Positions 33,301-45,179 are shown, numbered from the stretch's first letter. The stretch: DNA of 64,000 bases from Akebia trifoliata (GCA_017979445.1 CM030708.1:30289613-30353612), one strand, 5' to 3'. Made by a program: numbers and translations. Notes: generated from the letters alone by a model not told the origin.

Positions 33301-34698
33301 CTGCCAGCAAAAAACATCGATTAGATGAGTCTAGATGCTTGATGACTTGGTTTTATTTGCAAAGAATACAAGAAATTAGTGTACCACCAAATTTTAAGAG
33401 AATGTAAGAACGGCAAACGTACAGAAAAAGACAAAACAAGTAGCAGTTCTAACATGTACATGGGCTGGGAGAACAGTCCCCTTGTAGTTTTCCTCAATAA
33501 AATTGGAAACTTTCTAATATTAACGAAAAAATGGAAAGTAGTCTTCTGTAGAGCATTGTTTCTTAAAAGACTTATAAAAGCAGACGGTGCTTTTGTTTTG
33601 GCTACACATTATGCAACGTGAATGATGATACTTAAACACGTAGGTTTCTCTCTTCTCTAGACCTGTGGTTTCTTCTCTTCAATTAACAACTAAGAGGGGG
33701 AAAAATGCATAACATGTCTTCTACAGGATCAAACACTTTCTGATACTCCTAATATCCCACTTTTTCTTGATTTTATAGGAAACCAATAGCCATGTTTCAA
33801 CCACACATAAACTGAAGAAGTAACATAAAGCCCACCCCATCTTAAAATCAAATGCACTTCAGAGGTCCCTTGAACTCACACAATCAAACCTTTCCACGCA
33901 CCTTGAGCCACAATTTAGAAGGTTGACTTCTAAAAATTCAAAGCGCCATAGCTGATACATAATTTGGGTCCTTTTTGTGTCCCTAAGAGTAAGATTAATC
34001 ATTATAAATAATACATTATTCCAACTATGGAGTAAGCTATTAAAAAAGTCCACTTAATCTAGGAACCATACTTCTTGTTCAACCATGATCGCCATTTCAA
34101 TCCATGTCTTTTTCTATCCTCCCCTTGCCTTCTAAGCAAACTCAACTTGCATATAGTGCTATTCTGCTATGATCTGGGTTATTGAGCTTCATTTCTAAAA
34201 TTTAATTTGTCATGCAAACCACTGAACCCCAGAAAAAACCAAGTCCTACTTTAAAATGCCCCACAAGTACTATCTGCTGACACTCTTTCCCCAATTTTGC
34301 CATCTACCTACAAACCACACCAACGTAATGTGAAATGTTTGGACGGGTCAGACACTAACAAATCATGCTACCAAGAGAATGCATATATGGAACATAGCTG
34401 AAAGCCTATCCCAATTGTCTTAGAATATTCATAAATACATATACAGTAATCAAAAATGCCCATCTTCAATTGCACACCCCAGGCAAATCTGCCAATCATC
34501 TAAACAGATCTAGAAGTCTGTGTACCCAATTGGTTTGATACACAAAAAAATCAAGAGAGAATTATCAAAACAATATAAAGATTCAGTGGTCCACATTGGT
34601 TCCATTTCATAAACTGATTCTAATGACTACTGAAACTAAGATCATTATTTCTGCAGATAATACATGACCAGTGATATATATATATATATATATATATA

Positions 34699-35087
34699 GG
34701 GAGCGGTTCAGCAGCCCCTTATGGTGCCCCATATGGTGCCACGCATTTTTTGTAAATCACTTTTGATGGGGTTGCAAGTTTTGGAATAGGCTGATTTTTT
34801 GTGAGGATGATCTCTATGGTGAAGAGATCATCCTCACAAAAAAGCAGCTCATTTTGAAACTTCTAACCCTAGTTTACAAGTTGAAGAATTGTGAACCGTC
34901 CAATTTTTGTAAATCACTTTTGACGGAGTTAGAAGTTTTGGAATGAGCTGATTTTTGGTGAGGATGATCTCCTCATCATAGAGATCATCCTCACAAAAAA
35001 TCAGCTCATTCCAAAGCTTGGAACCCATGTTTTGAAAAATGCGTGGCACCATATGGGGCACCATGATGGCGCTGCTGAACCGCTCCC
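34699..35087. mobile_element. TA-nested hairpin MITE, GTTCAGCA family, copy 5, inside the CACTA element
   Basis: Ends GGGAGCGGTTCAGCAGC and its exact complement. Outer arms include GTGCCCCATATGGTGCCACG / CGTGGCACCATATGGGGCAC, and the two inner AGGATGATCTC...GAGATCATCCTCAC modules are present. It is flanked by about 20 bp of TA on each side. It shows the family was active after the CACTA element formed. Confidence 0.85.
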
Positions 35088-35261
35088 ATATATATATATA
35101 TATATATATATGACGGTGACAATTTAATATGATAACCCTTTTTTTTTTACATATAATTAAATGTTTCAACACAGGCATTAAAAGAGACAGATTAATATGG
35201 AAACAACTGACAACATCCAGTGAAGAAACAATTCAATATGAAGCAAATTTTAAGATTTTAC

Positions 35262-35378
35262 CTCATTGTCACGCTCTTCAATGACATTCTTCCCAGCTTC
35301 CGCTTCCAACTCACAAGCTTCCCTTCATCTAGCAACCTCTTCTTCTGCTCCACTTATTTCCATCATGAGTTGTTCAAC
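35262..35378 (-). pseudogene. captured exon of a coiled-coil protein gene, with a stop codon
   Basis: Minus-strand exon of 39 codons with acceptor CTGAAAG and donor GTAAAA. It reads VEQLMMEISGAEEEVAR, stop, REACELEAEAGKNVIEE then RDNE. A TGA sits where a Trp codon is likely (ARWREACE). The helical, charged composition is coiled-coil-like and reminds me of plant At3g49055-type proteins, but that identification is weak. A short neighbouring exon-like piece with a Lys run (35481-35522) may belong to it. Confidence 0.5.
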
Positions 35379-37051
35379 CTTTCAGAAAAAAAAGAGTTGG
35401 GGAAATAAATGGTAAGTCGACCATAGATGGGATAAGCACCACATAAATGAGAAAAATGAAATAAAAAAGCAACAAACTAACCATTAACAGCCTTGCAAAC
35501 TTTCTTCTTTTTCTTTTTCATCCTTGAAAATAATAGTAATGTCAGGATATAGATAATGCGTCCTACACAGATAAACATATTATTATAAACTTCTCGTCCA
35601 CAATGTAAGCATCATTTCCTTTAAAAGTTACAATAACAGAGTGGCCACACCCCAAGTTATAGGATGCAATGTAACAGAAACAAGAACGAAAAATGCTTTT
35701 ACAACAAATTCTTGAAGCCATGATACTCAGAAGAGGCATCTGATAATATTGACACACCTAATCTATGTTACCTGGTTCTGGTCATTAATATAATCCTAGG
35801 ATGCCCTAAATTCTGTCACAATCCATTTCGTGCTACAGTGGTCTGGTTTATATAGAAAAGTTGATCATGAAAACTGCAATATAACTAAATAAATGAATGG
35901 AAACCATGCCATCAACACATGTGGACTAAACACAGTGTTACATCCAAAATTCAATGCAATAGTTGAAATACATAAAAAAATATACAAATGAAGGTGGTTC
36001 TCAACTAGCTCATAGCATGTATAAGAAGAATCATACTTAAGAAGATAAAAGGCTATTGGGCCATTTTGAAGCTCATCTATCGAGTAGAAGTACAAATTTA
36101 GACTCTTAAACATGATGCAATGCAGCAAACTCGACAATATTATAATACATTGGACCAAAACATGTCCACTAAATCCTTGAGAAGGATCCCACAATTTATA
36201 CAGTACGTAGTTCATATAATGAATGAAAGAAACAACATGATACTCCCATCACTATACTAAAATGGTGCAAACTAAGGTACCCCTAAAGTAACCTATCAGT
36301 CCCAACTACTCTCAATCCCAAATCAGTCCCAATGAAAGCAACCATGTAGCCAAATTAAGGAACAATTAAAAGCGAACTGATTATCACAAAAAACAGTTCA
36401 CATATATGGAAATTAAAACATCATGGAGATGAGATCAGAACCATGCTTGAAAAGAGGTGTATCCTCTAAGATTAGATTGAAGTACTTTGATAAGAGTAGA
36501 TTAAAGATGACCAACATAGATTTAGATTATATATGTTGTACTAGAACTATAGGCCTACAAGGTTCTGTTCTACATTACTACTTACTAGAAGTAAGAAAAA
36601 ATTATTTTTATCTATTTATTTATTTATTTTTATCTGTCCAGAATTGCTGCCAATAATGTCTAACAGTTTTTTTTTTTTATATTTTTATTTGCCACATTTC
36701 TTCAGAAATTTTTGACAAAATGAGTAAGCATCACAAAAGATATGGACATTGGTACAAAGACTTAGGATACAACTCTTCATTTTTTTTTATCCTTCCTAGA
36801 AGATAAGGGTACTAAGCATTTCATTTTTAACAAACAACCTCAAGACAAGGGTACTAAGCATTTCATTAAAATATAAATTTATATCACAGATGTTCTGTTT
36901 TCACACATCAATTTAACAAAACTACTAAAATCGATATTGGCAAACCAATAGTAAAGAATCTTAAGACTTAACATGCAATGAATAAATATAAATGACTCCC
37001 CCAAACTTTTAATAAAGAAGAAATAGGTTTATTAATGTCATGTGACTCACA

Positions 37052-37181
37052 TGTATACAAGAAATTGCATTCCGAGAACAGACAAAGCTCCTTCTCCACG
37101 AGCACAAAGTAGTTCTGCCTGTAAGTACTCTAGTTGCTGATGCATTCTTTGCATCTCATTGGATATTGGATCTCTTTTGAC
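37052..37181 (-). pseudogene. captured kinesin-4-like (KIN-4/FRA1) gene fragment
   Basis: The minus strand after acceptor TTCTATAG encodes VKRDPISNEMQRMHQQLEYL then QAELLCARGEGALSV. KRDP, EM-RM-QQLEYLQAEL and CARG are characteristic of the region after the motor domain in plant kinesin-4 proteins. Only about 40 codons are present; motor and tail are absent. The reading frame continues past the similarity, so the 3' edge is uncertain. Confidence 0.65.
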
Positions 37182-37934
37182 CTATAGAACAAAACAAGAA
37201 TGCCCATATGTGGCCAGCGTATATGAGAATTAAAACCAGATAACCTCCCTATAGAAAAATTTGTATGTCTGTTTATTGGTTTATGTAACAAGCTCTTTAG
37301 AGGTGCCCGAAGTCCCTATAGAGAATTTGGGATAGAAATGTAAAAATGCATGAAGAAAGATTTAAAATTTCAGTTTTCGCTACAGAGCAAAGGATTCTTG
37401 AAACCAGGATTGAGTTACTGTTCCTTAGAATTTCAGTAGAGAATTAGCACCAAGGACATGATTCTTACTCCAATGAAAAATAAGATAAAAACAATTCTAG
37501 TTGAGGGGGAAAAGGCCAAAACTAAGGAGATGCTTAGATGTATTTTTCATTCAGTTAATCATTCCAACTTTACTAATAAGAGAATTGACTTCTCCTTGTT
37601 TTTCAAGTAGCAATAAAATTACTGACCCTTTGGAATCAGAAGTTTTGACTCTAAGATCCTGAACTTGTTGTAATGGAAAATTGAACTAATTGCTTTGATC
37701 AGTTTATTCAGACAATGCATTTGTCGATCCAAACTTACTAAAGCTTTAAAATCCCTCATCAGAAAAATTGGAATTTGAAAAGGAAAAAAAGAAACCCAGT
37801 TAATTGGAATTTTAAACTAAAAACTTAATCATCATCATAATCTCTACAACACCAAAATTACCAAGAAAGGAATAGTCAAAGAAATTACCAAAAGGATTGA
37901 GATTTACTACCAATGAGAAGTGAAAACTACTCAC

Positions 37935-38355
37935 TTGAACCTGAAGTTGAAGCTGTTCGAGATATTCGATGGCTTCATCAAGCATCGACGCCTTATCTGT
38001 CTATCATAAACAGAACATCAAATTGTTCGGTCAGCTACTTGAGCTCAAACCGAATTGGATTCCGAAATTAAGAAAATTAATATAAAATAAAAAAATTAAA
38101 AACCTTGTTAGAATTTGGAATTAGATTCTGTAAGGCTCTCATTTTCTCATTAATTCGACTCCTCCTCCTTTGTCCAACATTTACAAATATCAATAATTAA
38201 ACCACTTCAAATCAAAATCCTGAGAAACAGAGATAATTAAGAATGGAAATTTTCACCTTTTCGAATAAATTGTGGACTTCTACAGCTCGGCTTCTCTTGG
38301 AAGAATTGCGAGGAGGAACAACCTTGGAAGATCCATCTGACACCTCAAAACCCTC
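37935..38355 (-). pseudogene. captured bHLH gene fragment, SPATULA/ALCATRAZ-like
   Basis: Three minus-strand exon pieces in the right order. 38263-38355 encodes VVPPRNSSKRSRAVEVHNLF then EK (end of the basic region). 38104-38167 encodes RRSRINEKMRALQNLIPNSN then K (helix 1 and loop). 37935-38000 is a 66-bp exon, typical of this class, encoding TDKASMLDEAIEYLEQLQLQ then VQ (helix 2). The basic region keeps the His and Arg residues used for E-box binding. The first donor appears to lack two bases relative to the SEK-RRR junction of SPT/ALC genes, so the spliced frame is probably broken. Rest of the gene is absent. Confidence 0.8.
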
Positions 38356-41003
38356 CTACATTCAAACAATATCGACCAATTAAACCTCAATTGGATTTGA
38401 TTTTTAAGATTAACAATTGAGATTCAACAACAAAACAAACACCTCGCTTTCTCAATGTGAACATCCATAACCCTGGAGAGTTGAAATCCGATTGAGAAAT
38501 CGAAACCCTAGATAGGTGAAATCCAATAGAGTCTGAGAAAGTCGATGAGAGAGATCGAGTTGAATAGAGAAGATAAATCGTGTGAGGTAAAAATTTGATA
38601 TAAACCTTAGAGATCGAGTTGAATGAGAAAGAAGGAAAAACGACTGATTTGGCGCAAAAATTAGGGGATTTTTAATCCAATTCGTCTAGTTTTGAGTTCC
38701 ATAGAGGAAGATACCAATCTGAATTGGGAGCAAAAGGAGAAAATTAGATTTTTTTTCAGAAATGTTACAAAGAGGTTTTTTCAGAAAAACTCAGCGAGAC
38801 TCAAGAGGTTTATTTGTTTGAGAGAGAGAGAGAGAGAGAGAACCTGTTGCCAACGATGGAAGAAAATGGAGACTGAGCTCTTCTTCCTCATCATTGGAGA
38901 AACATAAGAAATGTAGGAAGGGAGAAAGAGAAAAATTTACCATTTTGTTCACGCACTACAGCGACGATATCAATTTTGGGTCGCTATAGATAGATATAAC
39001 GACGGTTTAAATGAAGCCGTCGTTGTAATCCGTTGCTACAGAACAAATTTCGTGTAGTGATATATAAAGCTCCATAGCTTCTTTCAGATTTTAATAAATT
39101 CAAGAATGAAATATATCTTCGACTTGAGTTAAGGTGTTTTAGAAAAGGAATTTTACAGGTTCATGACATCATCAAATGATGCAAGTCTTAAGAATCTACA
39201 ACATTATGAATCCAACAAAAAAAAGAACTCTAAAAGAGAAAAAAATTAGAAAATTAAATAGTTAAAATAGAATATATATATATATATATATATTACTAAA
39301 AATGGTAAAAAGAACGAAGTGTGAAAATATATCCTACTTAACCCTAAAGAAAGGTAGAATTGATGGTACCCTATTCTATCTTATATAAGTAAAGTAATAA
39401 ACAAAATGTAATTTTTCTTAAATAGCAAAATGCCTAAAAATAAGGAAATGAAGGAATTAGACCTAAAAATGAAAAATCTACAGTTATAGAGATCTCTATG
39501 CTTCCATTTGGGAGTAGGTCTCCGCAAATGATTCTAACTCCGTCATTCATCCTGGTCCGTGAGCCCATGATTTTTATTTATGTGATCAAGCCTTCCGCTT
39601 AAACATTTGGTGATCCAAGAGTTCCATGAATTCCTTTGTCACTTGTCCTACATGATGCCGGCAAAAGTATTAATGTGTACATATAAATGAGTATAAGCTC
39701 CATAGCTTCTTTCAGCCTTTAAGAAATGCAAGAACGCAATATAACATCAACTTGAATTAAAGTGTCTGATAAAATCAATTTTAAAAGTTCATGACATCAT
39801 CAAATGATACAAGTCTTGGAAAAGAATCTAAAACAATGTGATATGCCATTTTAGGTAATTTCTTAACTCTTCCACGATCCATTAATAAGGCAACAAAATG
39901 TTCCTATGAAATTTATAATAAAAAAATCCAAAAAATAAAAATAAAAAAAACTGTTAGGATAACCAACAACCATACAGATTTTTTACATGCATGATAGCAA
40001 TACAATATACAAAAAGTACGAATATGGAGTACCTCTGAATCTATACAAACTTTTTTTTTTTTGTTTATACCTAATAGAATTGTTTGTAATAATTAGAGAT
40101 TAATTTTGAATATATATAGGGTCAGGACCCCTTGACTCCTACAAATGACTCATAAAAAAAAATCATATAACACCAACCGTTTAAACGCAAAATCCAATAG
40201 TTGGTATTTATAAGTATCTTGAGAACACAAATCTCGAAGAGACTTATACCGAGGATAAATCCTAATTGGTTGATTATGTATCTAACATCCAAGACCTCCT
40301 AAGGCGTTAACATTGTCCACCAAATTTACTTACTAATAATACTCATTCTCGTTTTGTCTTTTAGTGAAAAAAATAAGATTATGTCAATCTTTTACATAAT
40401 GGATTAATTTATTTATTATGCCTATAATAAATGTATTTATTGTGTAGGCATTAATTGCGAAAGTATTTACTTAAAAAAAGAAAGACATTTAAATAAAAAA
40501 ACTAAAATGTTGAGCCACCTTCAAATAGAAATAGAAGGCTAATTGGTGAGTCCTAGCCATTCGATTGGATCATTTTTCATCATGGCCTTCAAACCTGCAT
40601 ATGGTCCTGTTCTTGAATCCCATGGTGAATGTCTAGGATTAGTTGAATGGATCTTATTTTTCTATTCAATTGGTCTAAAGCCATGTCTTCTGTCGTTAAG
40701 CATAAAAAAATGCATAAATTCCATGAAAATTTTTGAGTGGGCTAGGATCAAGCATTGCTCATCAGGTGCAGTAACAAAAAATTATATATATTTCAAAAGC
40801 GGGGACCCACTCTCAAATGCCAGATATGTGGCTATCTGGAAATGTCAGGGGTCCTACTTTCCAGGTTTATGCATACAAACGTTACAAAAGCTTAACAAAT
40901 AAGACAAGTGAAGATTCAGATTAATGGTTGACTGGAGTTGCAGTTCAGCACTTCTAACTGTAGTGCACCGCGATCTTCACATATAAGAAAATCTGATTTT
41001 TTT

Positions 41004-41221
41004 TAAAGAGTTGTAATAATATGACTTACCCACGTGGCATACTCAATTGACACCCCCTGACGTGACATGTTCGCAAATCACAAATCGTAAATCTACACCC
41101 CTCGAAATATAGAACTGTGCCCCCATATGCAATTATGTATCCTAAAGAGTGTAGATCTACTGTTCTCAAATATATCACATGATGGGGTGTCGATTGAGTA
41201 TGTCACGTGGGTAAGTCAATT
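41004..41221. mobile_element. hairpin MITE in B3
   Basis: Left end AAAGAGTTGTAATAATATGA, arms ACTTACCCACGTGGCATACT and AGTATGTCACGTGGGTAAGT, inner GATGGGGTGTCGATT / AATTGACACCCCCTGAC. The outermost right end is lost. It carries G-box cores CCACGTGG and CACGTGGG. Confidence 0.65.
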
Positions 41222-41346
41222 TGAAAATCATAGATATGTACACGATTACACTTCCATGTAAAAAAATGTGTATCCCGAAGGAGTCATGTATGATCACAAA
41301 TTATAAGATTTTAAAAAATTAAAGCAAACTATTTTCGAAAGGAAAA

Positions 41347-41515
41347 TGCTGGAATGACACAGGGCCTTTACCGCGATTCTCACAATTCTGATGTGGGATG
41401 TGCACATAACCATAGATGTGTTTCCTCGCAATACAATTAAAAACCATCTACAGTTATGTATGCATCTCCACGTCAGAATTGTGAGAATCACAATAAATCC
41501 TGTGTCACCCCAGCA
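41347..41515. mobile_element. hairpin MITE, TGCTGGGGTGACACA family, copy 3
   Basis: Ends TGCTGGAATGACACAGG and, inverted, TGCTGGGGTGACACAGG. Arms TTTACCGCGATTCTCACAAT / ATTGTGAGAATCACAATAAA, and CTGATGTGG / CCACGTCAG. Compare 8731-9089. Confidence 0.75.
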
Positions 41516-42130
41516 CGACTCTTTTCAAAAAATAGTTTCCCTACTAAGTTAGCAAGGAAAGTGTCCTTACCGCAACACCATGCGACATTTAAAAACATGA
41601 TTGGACGTGAAAAGGGTGTAGAGCACAAAATTTTAAGAAATTTCAAAATAAGTTATGAAAAAAGTTAATTTTCACCCATGTTATGAAGCAGCATACTTCT
41701 ACTTATTCCTTTGTTGGTACTGGTATGGTCACCCTACGAGCTAATCTTAGACCTTAGACATTTTTATTCTATTTTGCCCGACTATTAGGCAGTTGGGCTG
41801 AAAATTAAAGGCCCAATTAGGAGCAGCCAGACCAGGCCCAACTTATTACCTCTTTCGGCGCTTACATGGTGCCTAGAGCGCGCGTGCGTGTGCGTGTGCG
41901 TGTGCGACGATGACGTAAATTGAGGTTTGAAATATGGAGAAAAGTTAAAGCTTCAACTTTGACAAGAGAGTGTGCGCGTGTCGCTCATGTTCTTATTTCA
42001 CATCGCTTTGACTTTGTTATAGGTGCCCAACACAATGTATCCGCTGCAACCATATCTGATGTGTCCCACTCATGTAGGAGATCTCTACCAAAACCCATCT
42101 GATCAAATAAGTCATGATAATCAGATTACA

Positions 42131-43146
42131 AAACCATCTTTCTATGTATCTTGGTCCATGGAATGATTCTTATTGTCTACTTAAGTATGATCCAGTAGTC
42201 TTTGGGGTTGGGTAACTACTTGACTCCAGGTCTTCTTTGGGCACAACATGCTGACTCCTTTCAGATCCACTGGGCTATTTTAGTCCATCATGTGGTGGAT
42301 CTTACACCTAAAAAAGCTAAAACTAAAACTAAAAAAGAAAGATAGCCTGATTGGTGATTTTTATCTAGTAGATTAGAGATTAACATACATATACTCAAGG
42401 TGTGGTTACAAGACCAAAGTAAAAAAATAAAAATAAAAACAAAAAAGCTGCTCAATCCCAGTGGGTAAGAATCACCAATCAGATTTATTTATTGTTTTTT
42501 ATGCCTACTAAACGGTGGGCCCTCACAAAGGAGATTCGCAGTTGGGTAACTATCAACTCCCTGGTGCACAGTATACTCTATTGCATTAAATATAAAATAT
42601 ATCGTGATAATTTGACGAGCTCCCACGCTAAATTAACAAAAAATATTAAAATATAGATTTAAACAGCTGTGACATTTGTAATATCCAAGAAACTTGAATT
42701 TCTCACAATATTTCTCTGAAAAAAAACATAGAGAATCTCTCTTTATAACTTCATCATCAACCATCAACAACACACTTTCTCCTTCAAAAAGTTCAAAGAA
42801 CCTTGTCAACCCCTAGAATTCAACTTGAAGGTTTTTCAGTTATATTTTCTCTCTCTCCATCTCTCATCTTTATGTCTTTGAAACTTTAGAGAATTACAAT
42901 TCGAATGTCTTTCTTCATTGTTTCTTCATGAATTCAATCTGGGTTTTTTGTTACACCTTCAACCAATATCTTCTTTCTATATCAATCATTAGCATATAAT
43001 TATTATTATTTCATTTCAGTTCCAATTGGGTTTTATTTGATTTCAAATAAGTAGCAATAAATCTGAATTTCTCTCTTTTATTTCATTAAGGCCTACTTGG
43101 ATTTTCTATGAAAAATAAGTCCTCCTAAAGTCCATATTCAATTCTC
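42131..43146 (+). promoter_or_regulatory. 5' flank and probable leader of the ATL gene
   Basis: This is the first single-copy stretch after the ERF array. A pyrimidine-rich, CAACA/TCTC-rich stretch (about 42740-42900) looks like a transcribed plant leader. No upstream open frame is convincing, and no TATA box can be chosen with confidence. An intron in the leader cannot be excluded (TTCATTTCAG at about 43010-43019 is an acceptor-like site). Confidence 0.4.
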
Positions 43147-44220
43147 ATGAATTCATTAGGGAGGAATTTTATTCCCCATGGATCCCAAGCTCTCCCTCCC
43201 ATCACAACCCAACAAAATTCGATCTATCAAACTCCTTCGTCCTCTCCCGACACCAGTTCCCCAATCTTAATCATTTCCATAGTAGGAATCATAACTACTG
43301 CCTTCTTATTACTAAGCTACTACATTTTTGTAATCAAATGTTGGCTGAATTTACATCGTATTGATGTGCTAAGACGGTTTTCTATCTCACAAACTCACCG
43401 ACACGAAGACCCATTAATGGGCTTTGATCCTACAACTGTGAATCGGGGTGTCGATGAATCGGTTATTAGAGAAATCCCAATTTTCCAATTCAAGAGAGGA
43501 GGAGGAGAAAGAGAAGGTGAGGAGAGAAGTTTCTATGAATGTGCTGTTTGTTTGAATGAGTTTCAAGATGATGAGTGGTTAAGAGTTCTTCCTGGTTGTA
43601 GCCATGGATTCCATATCGATTGTATCGATATATGGCTTCAAAGTAATGCTAATTGCCCTCTTTGTAGATCAAGCATCTCAACCAAACCCAAATTTCCATT
43701 TGATCAGAATCAGATTATTGCCCCAAGTTCTTCTCCTCAAGATCAAAGTACATTGATAACAGATACTCTCATGGATGGTGATGAGGATTTTGTAGTAATT
43801 GAAGTCGTGGGTAGTGATATAGATGCAAATCAAACTACCCGTCGACATCGAGGAGCTTCGAAATCAAGTGAGTTCTTGGTGAAATCTAGCAATCCTTCTC
43901 CAAGAAAATTAGAGCAGAGATTAGTATACAAGAAGGCAAGGAAGTTGCATCAAGCTTCAAGCATGGGAGATGAATGTATTGATCTTAGAGGAAAAGATGA
44001 TCAGTTTTCAATCCAACCCATTAGGAGATCTATCTCCATGGACTCTTCGACAGATCGACAGCTTTACTTAGCTGTTCAAGAGATCATACAACAGAACAGA
44101 AATCTCGATGAGGTTAGTACCAGCGAAGGTTCTAGTAGTAGAGCCCGTCGAGCATTCTTTTCGTTCGGACATAGCCGAGGATCTAGAAACGCAGTTCTTC
44201 CTACTCAATTCGAGGTGTAA
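43147..44220 (+). CDS. ATL-family RING-H2 E3 ubiquitin ligase
   Basis: A 357-aa intronless protein, as usual for the ATL family. One membrane segment spans about residues 40-63 (ILIISIVGIITTAFLLLSYY). A GLD-type motif lies at 101-115 (GVDESVIREIPIFQF, with V for the usual L). A C3H2C3 RING-H2 lies at 132-173: Cys132, Cys135, Cys151, His153, His156, Cys159, Cys170, Cys173, with the ATL spacing C-x2-C-x15-C-x-H-x2-H-x2-C-x10-C-x2-C and Trp163 for E2 contact. The long C-terminus contains IRRSISMDSS and a QEIIQQ stretch as in ATL1/ATL16-type members. It should sit in a membrane with the RING in the cytosol and transfer ubiquitin from an E2; substrates are unknown. The start ATG precedes the membrane segment by the usual ~40 residues. 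Confidence 0.95.
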   Translation: MNSLGRNFIPHGSQALPPITTQQNSIYQTPSSSPDTSSPILIISIVGIITTAFLLLSYYIFVIKCWLNLHRIDVLRRFSISQTHRHEDPLMGFDPTTVNRGVDESVIREIPIFQFKRGGGEREGEERSFYECAVCLNEFQDDEWLRVLPGCSHGFHIDCIDIWLQSNANCPLCRSSISTKPKFPFDQNQIIAPSSSPQDQSTLITDTLMDGDEDFVVIEVVGSDIDANQTTRRHRGASKSSEFLVKSSNPSPRKLEQRLVYKKARKLHQASSMGDECIDLRGKDDQFSIQPIRRSISMDSSTDRQLYLAVQEIIQQNRNLDEVSTSEGSSSRARRAFFSFGHSRGSRNAVLPTQFEV

Positions 44221-45179
44221 ACCAGTATAATTCTTCTTTAGCTTTGTTTACTTATTTAATTTTTTTTAATAAGTTTTGAGATAGATTTTTACGATTAAGA
44301 GAATATGAAGTAGCTATGAGCAACAACAATTGAGTTTGCACCAAAATTTGAACCTTAGTTTCATTGGTTTTACAATTGTTAAGAGGATATGAAGTAGTTA
44401 TGAACAGAAACAACAGAGTTTATACCAAAATAATCTTGGTTATATAGGCTGTAAGATTAAAAGATGATCAAATGTGTTCTTATTAAATTATAGGAATAAT
44501 TATTAGACATCATTGCTTAAACCACCACATGAGTGGGTATGATGTTTAAGACCACCTTTTCTGTTTTGGATTTCTACCTTTGCATGATCGAATTGATTGT
44601 GTTCATTTTCTTTTTCAGAGAGAGAGAGAGAAAATAGAAAAGTGGGGAGTAGAGGGTCCCCTTCTTTTTTAAAAATCAACCAATTTTTGTCTTTCCTTCA
44701 ATAATCTTGGTGGTGAAGAAGAGAAGAATGATTCTTATTTAGTTAGGTTAGGTGTTGGTTTCACATTCAGTGTTATCCAGCTTGGAATTAACAAGGTTTT
44801 CTTGGTTTGAATTTTTATATTACAAATAATGATGGAAAGAAAGAAAGCATAAATTGTGGGGGTTCAATCTCATCTTACCAACCAAAATATTATCAAAAAG
44901 CTTCTTACCTAGAAAATTTATAAAATACTAAGTCAACCTTTTCTCATAAAGAGAACTGCTATTTGAGAATTGTTGGCTAAAGCAGGAAGAATCCAAAGAC
45001 TTACAGAGAGACCAACCAACAGGACTTTTTTCTTTATTCTCTTTTAGTCAAATCAATTGATGCTGAAGTCAAGACTCAAGATACTACTTTTGCTTAAGCA
45101 GTAAGTCAATAACTTAAAAAATCCAAACCCTAGAGAAAAAATTGACTAAGGGATGGAAGGCTATGAAATCAACTTTAAA

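Larger units (their letters stand above)
32720..39059. mobile_element. 6.34-kb non-autonomous CACTA transposon carrying host gene fragments
   Basis: Ends CACTACAGCAAAATAGGG and, inverted, CACTACACGAAATTTGTT. The 3-bp target duplication ATA is at 32717-32719 and 39060-39062, and the empty site is seen in A1 near 2455 (GTATTAATATGTATATATAA). Subterminal hairpins of AGCGACGG type are clustered at 32741-33045 and 38955-39040, as is usual for CACTA elements. I find no transposase frame. Instead the interior, all on the minus strand, has exon-like pieces with splice sites: 33199-33300, 35262-35378, 37052-37181 and 37935-38355. A TA-nested MITE is inserted at 34699-35087. The rest (33301-34698, 35379-37051, 38356-38954) reads as intron, UTR-like or transposon filler with no recognisable gene. 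Confidence 0.88.
30985..40892. repeat. A-type block A4, ERF missing, carrying a large CACTA element
   Basis: This block starts in the middle of the A sequence (30990 matches 1530), so the 5' part with the ERF is absent. It continues to 32719, is interrupted by the CACTA element (32720-39059), resumes at 39060 and ends at the A-to-B junction at 40893. Outside the listed elements, 30985-31750 and 39063-40892 hold only A-type non-coding sequence. Confidence 0.75.
40893..42130. repeat. B-type block B3, ERF deleted
   Basis: It starts with the B junction and the CTGGAGTTGCAG...ACTTCTAACTGTAGTGCA sequence of B1. It jumps near 41285 from the pre-ERF hairpins to sequence matching 6880 of B1, skipping the ERF and about 2.5 kb. 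It then follows the B tail (41523 matches 6936; 41930-42100 matches 8340-8520). It contains a GC/GT-alternating tract at 41878-41906 that could adopt Z-DNA. No gene seen. Confidence 0.7.

Noticed and set aside
35865..36215. Minus-strand frame of 116 aa
   Set aside because: It lies inside the CACTA element, has no family signature, and is not supported by splice or codon pattern.
40543..40902. Plus-strand frame of 119 aa
   Set aside because: It crosses the A-to-B junction of the array and is broken in the sister blocks, so it is not a gene.
41878..41906. Alternating GC/GT tract as a regulatory site
   Set aside because: It could form Z-DNA, but it is a simple repeat in a decayed B block with no gene next to it.
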